From: Streptomyces rhizosphaerihabitans
GTDB taxonomy: Bacteria > Actinomycetota > Actinomycetes > Streptomycetales > Streptomycetaceae
DNA: 64,000 nt
Direction of reading: 5' to 3'
Assembly: GCF_025399795.1 (NCBI RefSeq)
Contig: NZ_JAODTZ010000013.1
Coordinates: 1-64,000 of the forward strand
This document shows, in pieces, positions 7,774-16,898 of the stretch; the first letter of the stretch is position 1; each line of letters begins with the position of its first letter. A program made the translations under genes and the position numbers. The notes below the pieces were generated by a model. The model had not been told where the DNA came from, did no database searches, and saw only the letters and a program-made list of their open reading frames with translations.

Positions 7774-8085
7774 TCAGGAACACGCCGGGGCGACGTAGCC
7801 GTCGCTGCCCGTCTGCACGTACGCGTCCGCGACGAACTGGCCGTTGGAGATGTTGTCCCAGATCTTGCTCGTGCCGTAGGGGCCGGTGACGGACTCTCCC
7901 GGGCACTGGCAGTAGATCGGAACACGCGACCCTGCCGGCAGGGTACGGACGATGCTGAAATGGGTGCCCGGACCGCTGCGGACGTTGACGTTGTGGCCCG
8001 GTGCGAGCGGGTAGGTGCGGAGCGCCTGGGCGGTCAGCGGCTCCACGTCCGCCGCGTCCGTGACGGCAATGTCTTCCAAGGCCAT
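7774..8085 (-). CDS. Small SH3-like domain protein
   Basis: This 103-aa protein has the bacterial SH3 (SH3b) core: VNVRSGPGTHFSIVRTL followed by PAGSRVPIYCQCPG and a terminal FVADAYVQTGS. Such domains commonly bind peptidoglycan or mediate protein contacts. No signal peptide is evident in the first 25 residues, which is odd for a wall-binding protein, so it may act inside the cell or use another export route. Two or three cysteines (CQC, final C) could form a disulfide. The ATG at 8085 has GGGGAG six nt upstream. It is divergent from the kinase gene. Confidence 0.8.
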   Translation of the reverse strand: MALEDIAVTDAADVEPLTAQALRTYPLAPGHNVNVRSGPGTHFSIVRTLPAGSRVPIYCQCPGESVTGPYGTSKIWDNISNGQFVADAYVQTGSDGYVAPACS

Positions 8086-8219
8086 GTCGATCTCCCCCGT
8101 TGATTGATTCGCGCCAGAAATTTACTGCGCGCCGAGGCTAGCAAGCCGTCGAGGTTTCGCACGAAGGATCGACTAGGCTCTGCGCGTCGCGCACGCGGTC
8201 GAACCCACGGGGGTGAGTG

Positions 8220-10412
8220 ATGCCGCCACAGCGCAGCACCGGTACGGACTCGGAAGCGGAACATCCGCGCTATGCCGGGCAGTACCTGCTGGAGGCGAGA
8301 CTCGGCTCCGGTGGCATGGGAATCGTGCATCTGGCGCGCTCCGCCTCCGGTTTGCGGCTGGCCGTCAAGGTCGTGCATGCCGAGTTCTCTCAAGACCCCG
8401 AGTTCCGGGGGCGGTTCCGCCAGGAGGTCGCGGCCGCCCGGCGGGTCAGCGGTGCCTTCACCGCACCCGTGGTGGACGCCGACCCCGGGGCCGAACACCC
8501 ATGGATGGCAACCCTGTTCATCCCGGGACCGACGCTCGCCGAGCATGTGAAGCGGAACGGCGCGCTGTCCTCGGCCCGGCTGCGCCACCTGATGGCCGGG
8601 CTCGCCGAGGCGCTGCGGGACATCCACCGGGCCGGGGTCGTCCACCGCGACCTCAAGCCCAGCAACGTCCTGTTGGCGGAGGACGGGCCGAAAGTCATCG
8701 ACTTCGGGATCTCGCGCCCCGCCGACAGCGAACTACGCACGGAGACCGGCAAGTTGATCGGTACTCCGCCCTTCATGGCCCCGGAACAGTTCAGCAGGCC
8801 ACGGCATGTCGGGCCGGCCGCCGACGTGTTCGCCCTCGGGTCGGTGATCGTGCACGCGGCCACCGGGAGCGGGCCGTTCGACTCGGACAGCCCGTATCTC
8901 GTCGCCTATCAAGTCGTCCACGACGAACCGGACTTGACGGGCGTGCCGGAGGACCTGGTCGGCCTCGTGTCGCGCTGTCTCGCCAAGGAGCCCGAGGACC
9001 GGCCCACCCCGGACGAGCTGATGGTCGCGCTGCGCTCGGTCTCGGCCTCGTACGACACGCGGGCCTTCATACCCGAACAGCGCGCGGGCAAAGGGGAGTC
9101 GGCGCCGCCCGCGCAGGACTCGGATTCCAGGCCGAGGGTTCCGAGGCCGAGGCACGAGCGTCCGCAGGGCGCCGAAGACCGTACCCATGTGGCCGCCCGG
9201 AAGAGGGGAGGGCGGGGCCGGCGCCTGCCCGCTGTCATCGCGGTAACCGGGCTCGCCGTCGCCGGTGGTGCCGTCGGCGCCTTCGGCCTCCTCGGCGGGT
9301 CACAGAGCCCCGTAGCGGAACATCACACCGCGCGGCCGTCCAAGAGCACCTTTCAACCGTGGGAACGCGACCTGAGGGCCTCCGGCGCCGAGGCCGACGG
9401 TCAGCCGCGGTGCACGTACGCGCCTCGAGCATTGCTGTGCGTCCGGCCCGGTGTCCTGGCCACCGCGATCGACCCGGACGACGGCGAGGTGCTGTGGTCC
9501 CGGAGCGACACGGGGAACGGGAGTTCCTACTCCACCCCGGCGCCGGTCTTCTCCGGGGGGCTCCTGCTGGTCGGCAGCCGGAGCGGGAACCGGCTGACGG
9601 CCCTGGATCCCGCCACGGGCGCGACTCGCTGGACTCGCGACGTCGCCCGCTACGACGGCCGGGTCACCCACGTCGCCGGTGTCGTCCTGCTCACCGGTCC
9701 CGACTCCAAGGTCACCGCGCTGGACGCGGCCACCGGCGAGGAGAAGTGGCGTCATGCGATCCCGGGCCTTGCCGTCCCCCAGTTCCAGTCGTACGGGGAC
9801 GGGCTCGTCTACGTGGTCTCGCCTCCCGCCCCGCCCGGGAGCGGGACCGGTACCCGGGTGACCGCGGTGGACCCGACGACCGGCGCCACGACCTGGCAGC
9901 GGCGCATGGACGGAGCGCTGAGCCTCGTGGCCGCCCGCGGCGGAACGGTCTGGTTCACCTCGACCACCGTGGACCAGTACACGGACTCCGTGCTGCGCTA
10001 CGACGTGGCGAAGCGCAGGATCCACCGCACCACGCTGCGCATCCCGCAGGCGCAGACGCAGGTGGCCGTGCAAGGGGACACCGCGTATCTGCTGGGAAGC
10101 GACGGTTCGCTGGTCGCCGTGAACACCAGGACGTCGGAGCAGCTGTGGCGGGTGGAGACGTCCGTCAGCAGGGCATCGGCTCCCACCGTGGCCGGTCATC
10201 GTCTCTGCCTCACCGCGGCGGACGGGCGTCTCATCGCCGTCGACACCGACCGGGGCACATTGCTCGGGCAGACAAAGACACGGCTGGGCAGTGACCGGGG
10301 CTCGCTCGTCAGCGTGCTCCCGGCCCCCCTCGCCGCCGACGGCCACATCTACGCCACCGCCCCCGACGGCTCCCTCTTCGCCGTCGACACGCGGGATCCC
10401 TCGGCCTGGTGA
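8220..10412 (+). CDS. Membrane Ser/Thr protein kinase with extracellular PQQ-like beta-propeller
   Basis: This protein of about 730 aa is a Hanks-type kinase with a sensor domain. The kinase part shows the Gly loop GSGGMGIVHLA (about 29-39), catalytic Lys in LAVKVVH, HRDLKPSN (D144) and DFG (161-163). A Pro/charged linker leads to one transmembrane helix (about 335-360, AVIAVTGLAVAGGAVGAFGL). The C-terminal 370 residues contain repeated blades such as VTALDAATGEEKWRHAI and LIAVDTDRGTLLG, typical of PQQ-like (YVTN/outer-surface) propellers. Start GTG 8217 or ATG 8220, both behind GGGGGTGA. A strong terminator follows, so it is a single-gene unit. The ligand of the propeller is unknown. Confidence 0.94.
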   Translation: MPPQRSTGTDSEAEHPRYAGQYLLEARLGSGGMGIVHLARSASGLRLAVKVVHAEFSQDPEFRGRFRQEVAAARRVSGAFTAPVVDADPGAEHPWMATLFIPGPTLAEHVKRNGALSSARLRHLMAGLAEALRDIHRAGVVHRDLKPSNVLLAEDGPKVIDFGISRPADSELRTETGKLIGTPPFMAPEQFSRPRHVGPAADVFALGSVIVHAATGSGPFDSDSPYLVAYQVVHDEPDLTGVPEDLVGLVSRCLAKEPEDRPTPDELMVALRSVSASYDTRAFIPEQRAGKGESAPPAQDSDSRPRVPRPRHERPQGAEDRTHVAARKRGGRGRRLPAVIAVTGLAVAGGAVGAFGLLGGSQSPVAEHHTARPSKSTFQPWERDLRASGAEADGQPRCTYAPRALLCVRPGVLATAIDPDDGEVLWSRSDTGNGSSYSTPAPVFSGGLLLVGSRSGNRLTALDPATGATRWTRDVARYDGRVTHVAGVVLLTGPDSKVTALDAATGEEKWRHAIPGLAVPQFQSYGDGLVYVVSPPAPPGSGTGTRVTAVDPTTGATTWQRRMDGALSLVAARGGTVWFTSTTVDQYTDSVLRYDVAKRRIHRTTLRIPQAQTQVAVQGDTAYLLGSDGSLVAVNTRTSEQLWRVETSVSRASAPTVAGHRLCLTAADGRLIAVDTDRGTLLGQTKTRLGSDRGSLVSVLPAPLAADGHIYATAPDGSLFAVDTRDPSAW

Positions 10413-10417
10413 GACGC

Positions 10418-10449
10418 GAAGGGGCCGCCCCGGCAGGAGCGGCCCCTTC
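10418..10449. terminator. Terminator after the kinase gene
   Basis: An 11-bp perfect stem (GAAGGGGCCGC, 10418-10428, with GCGGCCCCTTC, 10439-10449) encloses a 10-nt loop, five bases after the kinase stop codon. It lies between convergent genes and may act in both directions. Confidence 0.75.
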
Positions 10450-10500
10450 ACAGCCTCGGCCTCACGACCCTGGCAACCCTTTACGTCCCCTTGCCGCCCC

Positions 10501-10550
10501 TTGCCGCTCTTTGCGGCTCTTTGCGGCTCTTTGCGGCTCTTTGCGGCTAG
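10501..10550. repeat. Tandem decamer array overlapping the ilvD stop codon
   Basis: Five consecutive units of TTGCGGCTCT-type sequence fill 10501-10550; the first has a mismatch and the last ends in CTAG, which supplies the ilvD stop (TAG on the minus strand, plus 10547-10549). The array therefore extends downstream of the gene from its own last codons. Confidence 0.9.
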
Positions 10551-12400
10551 CCCAGCTTCGAGACGTCCCGCACGGCGCCCTTGTCCGCGCTCGTCGCCAT
10601 CGCGGCGTACGCGCGAAGGGCGGCCGAGACCTTGCGCTCGCGGTTCGCGGGGGCGTAGACGCCGTTCAAGGAGTCGCGGCGGTCGGCCAACTCCTCGTCG
10701 GACACGAGCAGTTCGACCGAGCGGTTCGGGATGTCGATGCGGATGCGGTCACCGTCCCGGACGAGGGCGATCGTGCCGCCGGACGCCGCCTCCGGGGACG
10801 CGTGGCCGATCGACAGGCCCGAAGTCCCGCCGGAGAAGCGGCCGTCGGTGATCAGGGCGCAGGTCTTGCCGAGGCCGCGGCCCTTGAGGAACGAGGTCGG
10901 GTAGAGCATCTCCTGCATACCGGGGCCGCCCTTGGGGCCCTCGTAGCGGATGACCACGACGTCGCCGTGCGTGATCTCCTTCTTGAGGATCTTGTCGACG
11001 GCCTCGTCCTGGGACTCGCAGACGACCGCGGGGCCCTCGAAGGTCCAGATGGACTCGTCGACGCCCGCCGTCTTCACGACGCAGCCGTCGACGGCGAGGT
11101 TGCCCTTGAGGACCGCGAGGCCGCCGTCCTTGGAGTAGGCGTGCTCGGCGGAGCGGATGCAGCCGCCCTCGGCGTCCTCGTCCAGGGCCTCCCAGCGCTC
11201 GGACTGGGAGAAGGCCTCGGAGGAGCGGACGCAGCCGGGGGCCGCGTGCCACAGCTCGATCGCCTCGGGAGAGGGGGAGCCGGCCCGCACGTCCCACGTC
11301 TTCATCCAGTCGGACAGGGATGGGCTGTGGACGGTGTGGACGTCCTCGTTGAGCAGGCCCGCGCGGTGCAGTTCGCCGAGCAGGGCGGGGATGCCGCCGG
11401 CGCGGTGCACGTCCTCCATGTAGTACGTGCGGTCCTTCGCGACGTTCGGGGCCACCTTGGCGAGGCACGGCACCCGGCGCGAGACCTCGTTGATCTCGTC
11501 CAGCCCGAAGGGGACGCCCGCCTCCTGGGCGGCGGCCAGCAGGTGCAGGATCGTGTTGGTGGAGCCGCCCATGGCGATGTCGAGGGCCATGGCGTTCTCG
11601 AAGGCCGCGTGCGTCGCGATGTTGCGGGGCAGGACCGACTCGTCGTCCTGGTCGTAGTAGCGGCGCGTGATGTCGACGACCGTGCGGGCCGCGTCCTCGT
11701 ACAGGCCTTTGCGGGCGGTGTGGGTGGCGAGGACCGAGCCGTTGCCGGGCAGGCTCAGACCGATGGCCTCGGTCAGGCAGTTCATCGAGTTGGCGGTGAA
11801 CATGCCGGAACAGGACCCGCAGGTCGGACAGGCGTTCTCCTCGATACGGAGGATGTCCTCGTCCGAGATCTTGTCGTTCACGGCGTCGGAGATCGCGTCG
11901 ACCAGGTCGAGCGTACGGACCGTGCCGTCGACCAGGGTGGCGCGGCCGGACTCCATGGGGCCACCGGAGACGAACACCGTCGGGATGTTCAGGCGCAGGG
12001 CGGCCATGAGCATGCCGGGCGTGATCTTGTCGCAGTTCGAGATGCAGATCAGGGCGTCGGCGCAGTGCGCCTCGACCATGTACTCCACCGAGTCGGCGAT
12101 CAGGTCGCGGGAGGGCAGGGAGTACAGCATGCCGCCGTGGCCCATCGCGATGCCGTCGTCGACCGCGATCGTGTTGAACTCGCGGGCGATGCCGCCGGCG
12201 GCCGTGATGGCCTCGCTGACGATCCGGCCGACGGGCTGGAGGTGGGTGTGACCAGGCACGAACTCGGTGAAGGAGTTGGCGACCGCGATGATCGGCTTCC
12301 GTCCGATGTCCGCGCCGGGTACACCGGAGGCGCGCATAAGGGCGCGTGCGCCCGCCATGTTGCGGCCGTGGGTGACTGTGCGGGACCTCAGCTCGGGCAT
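10547..12400 (-). CDS. ilvD: Dihydroxy-acid dehydratase
   Basis: This 617-aa enzyme dehydrates 2,3-dihydroxy-isovalerate and 2,3-dihydroxy-3-methylvalerate, the third common step of valine and isoleucine synthesis. It is the long (about 615-aa) form. Probable Fe-S ligands are C123 in SNCDK and the cluster [11 protein letters not shown] (C191, C194, C197); D81 in VDDG is a likely metal ligand. ATG 12400 is chosen because AAGGAG lies 9 nt upstream; a longer in-frame extension has no support. It is transcribed alone, divergent from nothing nearby, and downstream of a 190-bp gap after the TetR gene. Confidence 0.97.
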   Translation of the reverse strand: MPELRSRTVTHGRNMAGARALMRASGVPGADIGRKPIIAVANSFTEFVPGHTHLQPVGRIVSEAITAAGGIAREFNTIAVDDGIAMGHGGMLYSLPSRDLIADSVEYMVEAHCADALICISNCDKITPGMLMAALRLNIPTVFVSGGPMESGRATLVDGTVRTLDLVDAISDAVNDKISDEDILRIEENACPTCGSCSGMFTANSMNCLTEAIGLSLPGNGSVLATHTARKGLYEDAARTVVDITRRYYDQDDESVLPRNIATHAAFENAMALDIAMGGSTNTILHLLAAAQEAGVPFGLDEINEVSRRVPCLAKVAPNVAKDRTYYMEDVHRAGGIPALLGELHRAGLLNEDVHTVHSPSLSDWMKTWDVRAGSPSPEAIELWHAAPGCVRSSEAFSQSERWEALDEDAEGGCIRSAEHAYSKDGGLAVLKGNLAVDGCVVKTAGVDESIWTFEGPAVVCESQDEAVDKILKKEITHGDVVVIRYEGPKGGPGMQEMLYPTSFLKGRGLGKTCALITDGRFSGGTSGLSIGHASPEAASGGTIALVRDGDRIRIDIPNRSVELLVSDEELADRRDSLNGVYAPANRERKVSAALRAYAAMATSADKGAVRDVSKLG

Positions 12401-12593
12401 CGTCGCTCGCTCCTTCGGGGAGGTATGAGGAGGGTTATGACTGAAGTCGAGCGTACGCCGGTGCTCCAGGATCCGGACAGGCCGTCCGTATCTCGGGACA
12501 TACGTCTCGAACAGCGGCCACCTTCGCATGGCATACGCGCACGTCAGCGGCGTACTGACGGGGTGGAGCCACCTCGTCGGCGGTTCCGCTCGC

Positions 12594-13211
12594 TCATGGG
12601 TTCGTCAGGTGTCCCTGCACCACCGGCGCCACTTTGGCCACGATGCGCTCCAGGTCCACCGAGGCCAGCGGCTCCACCTTGATCACATGGCGGAGCATGG
12701 CGACCCCGACCAGTTGGGCCGCCGCCAGCTCCACGCGCAGCTCCGCGTCCGGGGCGTCGAGCCGGCCCGCGACGCGTCGCAGCAGCTGGGCTGCGACGAG
12801 GCGGCGGAAGACGGCGGCCGCTGTGTCGTTGTTGACCGCCGAGCGGACGATCGCCAGCAGCGGCGTACGGCTCGTGGGGTTCTCCCAGACGCCGAGGAAG
12901 AAGCGGGTGAGGCGCTCCCCGACGCCGTCGAGAGGGCCCTCGACGATCGTGTCGGGGGCGCCGAGCGCGGGGGCCATGGCTCCCTCGACGGCCGCCTCGA
13001 AGACCTGCTCCTTGGTGCCGAAGTAGTGGTGTACGAGGGCCGAGTCCACGCCGGCGGACCTGGCGATTCCGCGGATCGACGTCTTCTCGTACCCGCGCTC
13101 GGAGAACTCCTCGCGGGCCGCCTCCAGGATGCGGTCACGGGTGGCGGGGGCCGCCTCGGTCTGTGTACGGGTGGGGCGTCCCCGGCCGCGGCGCGGGGCG
13201 GCGTCCGTCAT
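12594..13211 (-). CDS. TetR-family transcriptional regulator
   Basis: This 205-aa protein has a basic, Arg-rich N-terminus ([11 protein letters not shown]) and then a TetR helix-turn-helix: [40 protein letters not shown]. The C-terminal helical domain would bind an unknown ligand. Its ATG at 13211 overlaps the stop of the upstream TIM-barrel gene (ATGA), so the two are translationally coupled. That suggests the regulator controls, or is controlled with, the sugar-phosphate isomerase-like gene. It is 193 bp from ilvD on the same strand, and read-through is possible. Confidence 0.92.
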   Translation of the reverse strand: MTDAAPRRGRGRPTRTQTEAAPATRDRILEAAREEFSERGYEKTSIRGIARSAGVDSALVHHYFGTKEQVFEAAVEGAMAPALGAPDTIVEGPLDGVGERLTRFFLGVWENPTSRTPLLAIVRSAVNNDTAAAVFRRLVAAQLLRRVAGRLDAPDAELRVELAAAQLVGVAMLRHVIKVEPLASVDLERIVAKVAPVVQGHLTNP

Positions 13212-14032
13212 CCGCGGGGCACCTTCACGGCGGAGGCGAGGTGGAGCCGGGTGAAGGCGAGGGCCTCCGCGAGGTCGGCCTCGCGTTCGGCGCTGGACAT
13301 CGCGCGGCGGGTGTTGACCTCGATGACGACATGGCCGTCGAAGCCGGAGAGCGCGAGGCGGTCCAGGAGTTCGGCGCAGGGCTGCGTGCCGCGGCCGGGG
13401 ACCAGGTGCTCGTCCTTGTTGGATCCGTTGCCGTCGGCGAGGTGGACGTGTCCGAGGCGGTCGCCCATCCGGTCGATCATCTGGAGGGCGTCGGTGCGGG
13501 CGGTCGCCGTGTGGCTGAGGTCGATCGTGAAGTGCCGGTAGTCGTCCTTCGTCACGTCCCAGTCGGGGGCGTACGCGAGCATCTCGCGGTCGCGGTAGCG
13601 CCACGGGTACATGTTCTCGACGGCGAACCGCACGTCCGTCTCGTCGGCCATGCGCCAGATCCCGGTGACGAAGTCACGGGAGTACTGGCGCTGCCAGCGG
13701 AACGGGGGGTGGACCACGACGGTGCTCGCGCCGAGCTTCTCGGCGGCCGCCTTCGCGCGCTGGAGCTTGGTCCACGGGTCGGTGGACCAGACCCGCTGGG
13801 TGATCAGCAGGCAGGGTGCGTGGACGGCGAGGATCGGCATCCGGTGGTAGTCGCTGAGGCGGCGCAGCGCGTCGATGTCCTGGCTGACGGGGTCGGTCCA
13901 CACCATGACCTCGACGCCGTCGTAGCCGAGGCGCGCGGCGATCTCGAAGGCCGTCGCCGTCGACTCCGGGTACACGGACGCCGTGGACAGCGCGACCTTC
14001 GCATCCGGGATCCGCACGACTGGTTCTGCCAC
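13208..14032 (-). CDS. TIM-barrel sugar phosphate isomerase/epimerase-like protein
   Basis: This 274-aa protein resembles the AP endonuclease 2 / xylose isomerase-like TIM-barrel superfamily. Supporting phrases are [19 protein letters not shown] at the N-terminus, [10 protein letters not shown], metal-site-type residues in FAVENMYPW and [19 protein letters not shown] and the C-terminal [10 protein letters not shown]. The substrate is unknown. The start GTG 14032 ([10 protein letters not shown]) is chosen from the beginning of clear barrel homology; there is no good ribosome-binding site, and upstream sequence is repeat-derived. It overlaps the TetR gene by 4 nt. Confidence 0.87.
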   Translation of the reverse strand: MAEPVVRIPDAKVALSTASVYPESTATAFEIAARLGYDGVEVMVWTDPVSQDIDALRRLSDYHRMPILAVHAPCLLITQRVWSTDPWTKLQRAKAAAEKLGASTVVVHPPFRWQRQYSRDFVTGIWRMADETDVRFAVENMYPWRYRDREMLAYAPDWDVTKDDYRHFTIDLSHTATARTDALQMIDRMGDRLGHVHLADGNGSNKDEHLVPGRGTQPCAELLDRLALSGFDGHVVIEVNTRRAMSSAEREADLAEALAFTRLHLASAVKVPRG

Positions 14033-14719
14033 GAGGGACAGCGTACGGGGTGCCTCCGGCGGTTGGGCGAGGGGCGGCGAGCTTGGCCGGGAGGCTCCTG
14101 TGGGCCCCCGGCGGGGGTGGGTTGGGCTCCGGGCCGGGGCCGGACGAACCCTCCGGGCGGGGGAGGACGGGCCTCCGACCTGGGGGTGGACCGGCCTTCG
14201 GCCCGGGGTGCGGCGGCCATCGCTCCGAAGGGGGCGGGGCCCTGCCGGGATGCTCCGGCGACCGGCGCGACGGCCCCGCGCCGACGTGCCCACGTGATCG
14301 ACGCCACGCACCCACGGCGTCCTCACCCCGCCGATGCCACGGACCGCGGGGTCATCACCCGGCCGACGCAACGCACCCACGGGTGCTCACCCGGCCGACG
14401 CCACGGACCCGCGCCGGGGTGTCCCTTCGCCGGCGGGTCGGGTGCCCACTCGCCGTGAGGGAGAGGTCCGTCGCGCGGCCGATCGCCACAAGGGGACGGT
14501 CCCGCCGTTCCCCGCGCCCCCTTTGCGGGGCGCCAGAGGCCGCCCGTCACCCGTCACCGGCGGTCGGGTGCCCACTCGCCGTGGGAGAGAGCGCCGTCGC
14601 GCGGCCGGTCGCCGCCCAGGGCCGGTCCCGCTGTTCCCTGCGCCCCCATGGAGGCGCCGCCCCCGGGGCCGGTTACCCCTCACCGGCGGGTCGGGGGTTC
14701 CGGTGGGCGCCGTTCCGTA
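14033..14719. repeat. Gene-free, repeat-rich spacer of about 690 bp
   Basis: No gene is supported on either strand. The right half holds two direct copies of a degenerate unit of about 115 bp (roughly 14436-14555 and 14556-14690), each beginning near GTCGGGTGCCCACTCGCCGT and each containing a run like GTTCCCCGCGCCCCC. On the minus strand this reads GGGGCGCGGGGAAC, a phrase I recall from a common Streptomyces intergenic repeat. The left half has shorter repeats such as CACCCGGCCGACGC (near 14357 and 14390). These look like decaying repeats rather than a functional element. Confidence 0.65.
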
Positions 14720-15652
14720 TTACTCCGAGGCCATCTGGTCCAGGCGGCGCAGGATGACGCCTTCGCGCAGGGCCCAGGGGCAGATCTCCAGGGTCTCCAC
14801 GCCGAAGAGGTCCATGGCGGCCTCGGCGACCAGGGCGCCGGCGAGGAGCTGGCCGGAGCGGCCCGGGGAGACGCCCGGGAGCTCGGCCCGTTCGTCCGCC
14901 GTCATGGACGTGAGGCGGGGGACCCAGTCCTCCAGGGAGCGGCGCTTGAGCTCGCGCTGGACGTACAGGCCGTCGGTGGAGCGTGCGGCGCCGGCGATCC
15001 GGGCGAGCTGCTTGAACGTCTTGGACGTGGCGACCACGTGATCCGGGGCGCCGAAACGGCTGAACTCTCCGACCGTCCGGGCGATCTGGGCCCGTACATG
15101 CCGGCGCAGCGCCCGCACGTCCGCCGGGTCCGCCGGGTCGGTGGGCAGCCAGCCCGCGGTCAGCCGGCCGGCGCCGAGCGGCAGCGACGCCGCCGCGTCC
15201 GGTTCCTCGTCCATGCCGTACGCGATCTCCAGGGAGCCGCCGCCGATGTCGAGGACGAGGAGCTTGCCCGCCGACCAGCCGAACCAGCGGCGGGCCGCCA
15301 GAAAGGTGAGCCGGGCCTCCTCCGCGCCGGTGAGGACCTGCAGCTCGACATCGGTCTCGGCCTGCACCCGGGCGAGAACCTCGTCGGCGTTGCCGGCCTC
15401 GCGAACGGCCGACGTCGCGAACGGCAACAGGGCCTCGACACCCTTGTCCTCGGCGGCCTCCAGGGCCTCCTGGACGGTCTCGATCAGCTTGTCGACGCCT
15501 TCGGGGCCGATCGCCCCGCTCTCGTCGAGCAGTTGGGCAAGCCGCAAATCGGCCTTGTGCGAGTGGGCGGGCAGCGGCCGGGCGCCGGGGTGGGCGTCCA
15601 CCACCAGCAGATGCACCGTGTTCGATCCCACGTCGAGGACACCGAGTCTCAT
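14720..15652 (-). CDS. Ppx/GppA-family phosphatase (exopolyphosphatase-like)
   Basis: This 310-aa protein belongs to the ASKHA superfamily of exopolyphosphatase / guanosine pentaphosphatase enzymes, which hydrolyse terminal phosphates of polyphosphate or pppGpp. Phosphate-loop motifs are [18 protein letters not shown] (about residues 3-20) and [14 protein letters not shown] (near 140-153); the catalytic Glu is probably in GAEEARLTF. It lacks the C-terminal HD domain of long Ppx proteins, as do the short actinobacterial and mycobacterial forms. ATG 15652 begins directly at the first beta strand. No clear ribosome-binding site is seen. Confidence 0.92.
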   Translation of the reverse strand: MRLGVLDVGSNTVHLLVVDAHPGARPLPAHSHKADLRLAQLLDESGAIGPEGVDKLIETVQEALEAAEDKGVEALLPFATSAVREAGNADEVLARVQAETDVELQVLTGAEEARLTFLAARRWFGWSAGKLLVLDIGGGSLEIAYGMDEEPDAAASLPLGAGRLTAGWLPTDPADPADVRALRRHVRAQIARTVGEFSRFGAPDHVVATSKTFKQLARIAGAARSTDGLYVQRELKRRSLEDWVPRLTSMTADERAELPGVSPGRSGQLLAGALVAEAAMDLFGVETLEICPWALREGVILRRLDQMASE

Positions 15653-15777
15653 GGACGGAACGCTACTGCCCACACGGCGGTTCACGAGGGGTGGGGCGAA
15701 AGCCCACGTCGAACGGTGATCTCCGGGCGGTCGCCGGGGCGTCCCCGGAGCGGGCGGAAGCGACTTACCCTGGACCC

Positions 15778-16617
15778 GTGCCAAAGACGAAAAAGGCGAA
15801 GTCCGACAAATCAGCCACGAGCTCCCCGCAGGCGAAGGCCACCAAGCCCAAGAAGTCCGTGAAGAAGAGCGACGAGAAGGGGCTCGACTTCGCTCGCGCA
15901 TGGGTGGAGTTCCCTGATCCGGCCGATGACGAGCAGGTCTTCCGGTGCGATCTGACCTGGCTGACCTCCCGCTGGAACTGCATCTTCGGGAGCGGCTGCC
16001 AGGGCATCCAGGCAGGTCGCGCCGACGACGGCTGCTGCACGCTGGGGGCCCACTTCTCCGACGAGGACGACGAGAAGCGGGTGGCCGGGCACGTGGCCCG
16101 GCTCACGCCGGAGATCTGGCAGAACCATGACGTGGGCGTGGAGACGGGCTGGGTGTCCAAGGACGAGGACGGCGACCGCCAGACCCGCCCGTACGAGGGC
16201 TCCTGCATCTTCCAGAACCGTCCCGGCTTCGCCGGTGGCGCGGGCTGCTCGCTGCACATCCTGGCCGTCAAGGAGGGGCGCGAGCCGCTGGAGACCAAGC
16301 CGGACGTCTGCTGGCAGCTGCCCGTGCGTCGCACGTACGAGTGGATCGACCGGCCCGACGACACCCGGGTGCTCCAGGTCTCCATCGGCGAGTACGACCG
16401 GCGCGGCTGGGGACCGGGCGGCCACGACCTGCACTGGTGGTGCACGTCGGCGACCTCGGCACACGGCGCCGGCGACCCGGTGTACGTCTCGTACCGTCCG
16501 GAGCTGATCGAGCTGATGGGCAAGGCGGGATATGACCGCCTGGTCCAGCTGTGCGAGGAGCGGCTGGCCTCGCAGCTGCCGCTGCTGGCACCGCATCCCG
16601 CGGACCCGGTGGACTGA
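15778..16617 (+). CDS. Cysteine-rich conserved protein (YkgJ/DUF3109-like)
   Basis: This 279-aa protein has a Lys/Ser-rich N-terminus of about 45 residues and then a cysteine-rich domain. The cysteines are spread as [47 protein letters not shown] and HWWCTSA, which suggests a metal- or Fe-S-binding domain related to the YkgJ-type zinc/iron-chelating proteins. The start is GTG 15778: TACCCT lies 7 nt upstream, so the transcript is probably leaderless. It is divergent from the Ppx-like gene by 125 bp. Function is unknown. Confidence 0.82.
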   Translation: MPKTKKAKSDKSATSSPQAKATKPKKSVKKSDEKGLDFARAWVEFPDPADDEQVFRCDLTWLTSRWNCIFGSGCQGIQAGRADDGCCTLGAHFSDEDDEKRVAGHVARLTPEIWQNHDVGVETGWVSKDEDGDRQTRPYEGSCIFQNRPGFAGGAGCSLHILAVKEGREPLETKPDVCWQLPVRRTYEWIDRPDDTRVLQVSIGEYDRRGWGPGGHDLHWWCTSATSAHGAGDPVYVSYRPELIELMGKAGYDRLVQLCEERLASQLPLLAPHPADPVD

Positions 16618-16691
16618 GTCCGCGTCCGCGCGATGCGTAGACCGCTCGCCGGCCGAGCGGTACGTGGACCGCGCCCGGTCGGCGTGCGACC

Positions 16692-16898
16692 GGTGACTCG
16701 GGTGCGACGACGCGTCCGGGCCGTACGGCCGGTGGCCGGGGTCCTACGACGCCTCCAGGCCGTCCGGCCGGTGGCAGGGGTCCCGCGACGCGCCCGAGAC
16801 ATACGGCCGGTGGCCGGAGTCTTACAACGCCTCCGGGCCATCCGGCCGGGCCATCCGGCCTGTGGCAGGGTCCTACGACGCGTCCGGGTCACCGCTGT
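16692..16898. repeat. 39-bp tandem repeat grown from a gene's stop-codon region
   Basis: Four exact-length 39-bp units lie at 16692-16730, 16731-16769, 16770-16808 and 16809-16847. They are followed by a partial 13-bp unit (16848-16860) and a fifth copy from 16861 that contains the last codons and stop (plus 16873-16875) of the minus-strand sigma-like/BACON gene. The copies are diverged, but most keep the CTACGACGC-like stop region. A frame reading through them on the plus strand (13-residue repeats) is only a by-product of the 39-bp period. Confidence 0.9.

Noticed and set aside
14033..14719. Open frames on both strands in the spacer upstream of the Ppx-like gene
   Set aside because: Composition follows the DNA repeats, no ribosome-binding site, no recognised motifs.
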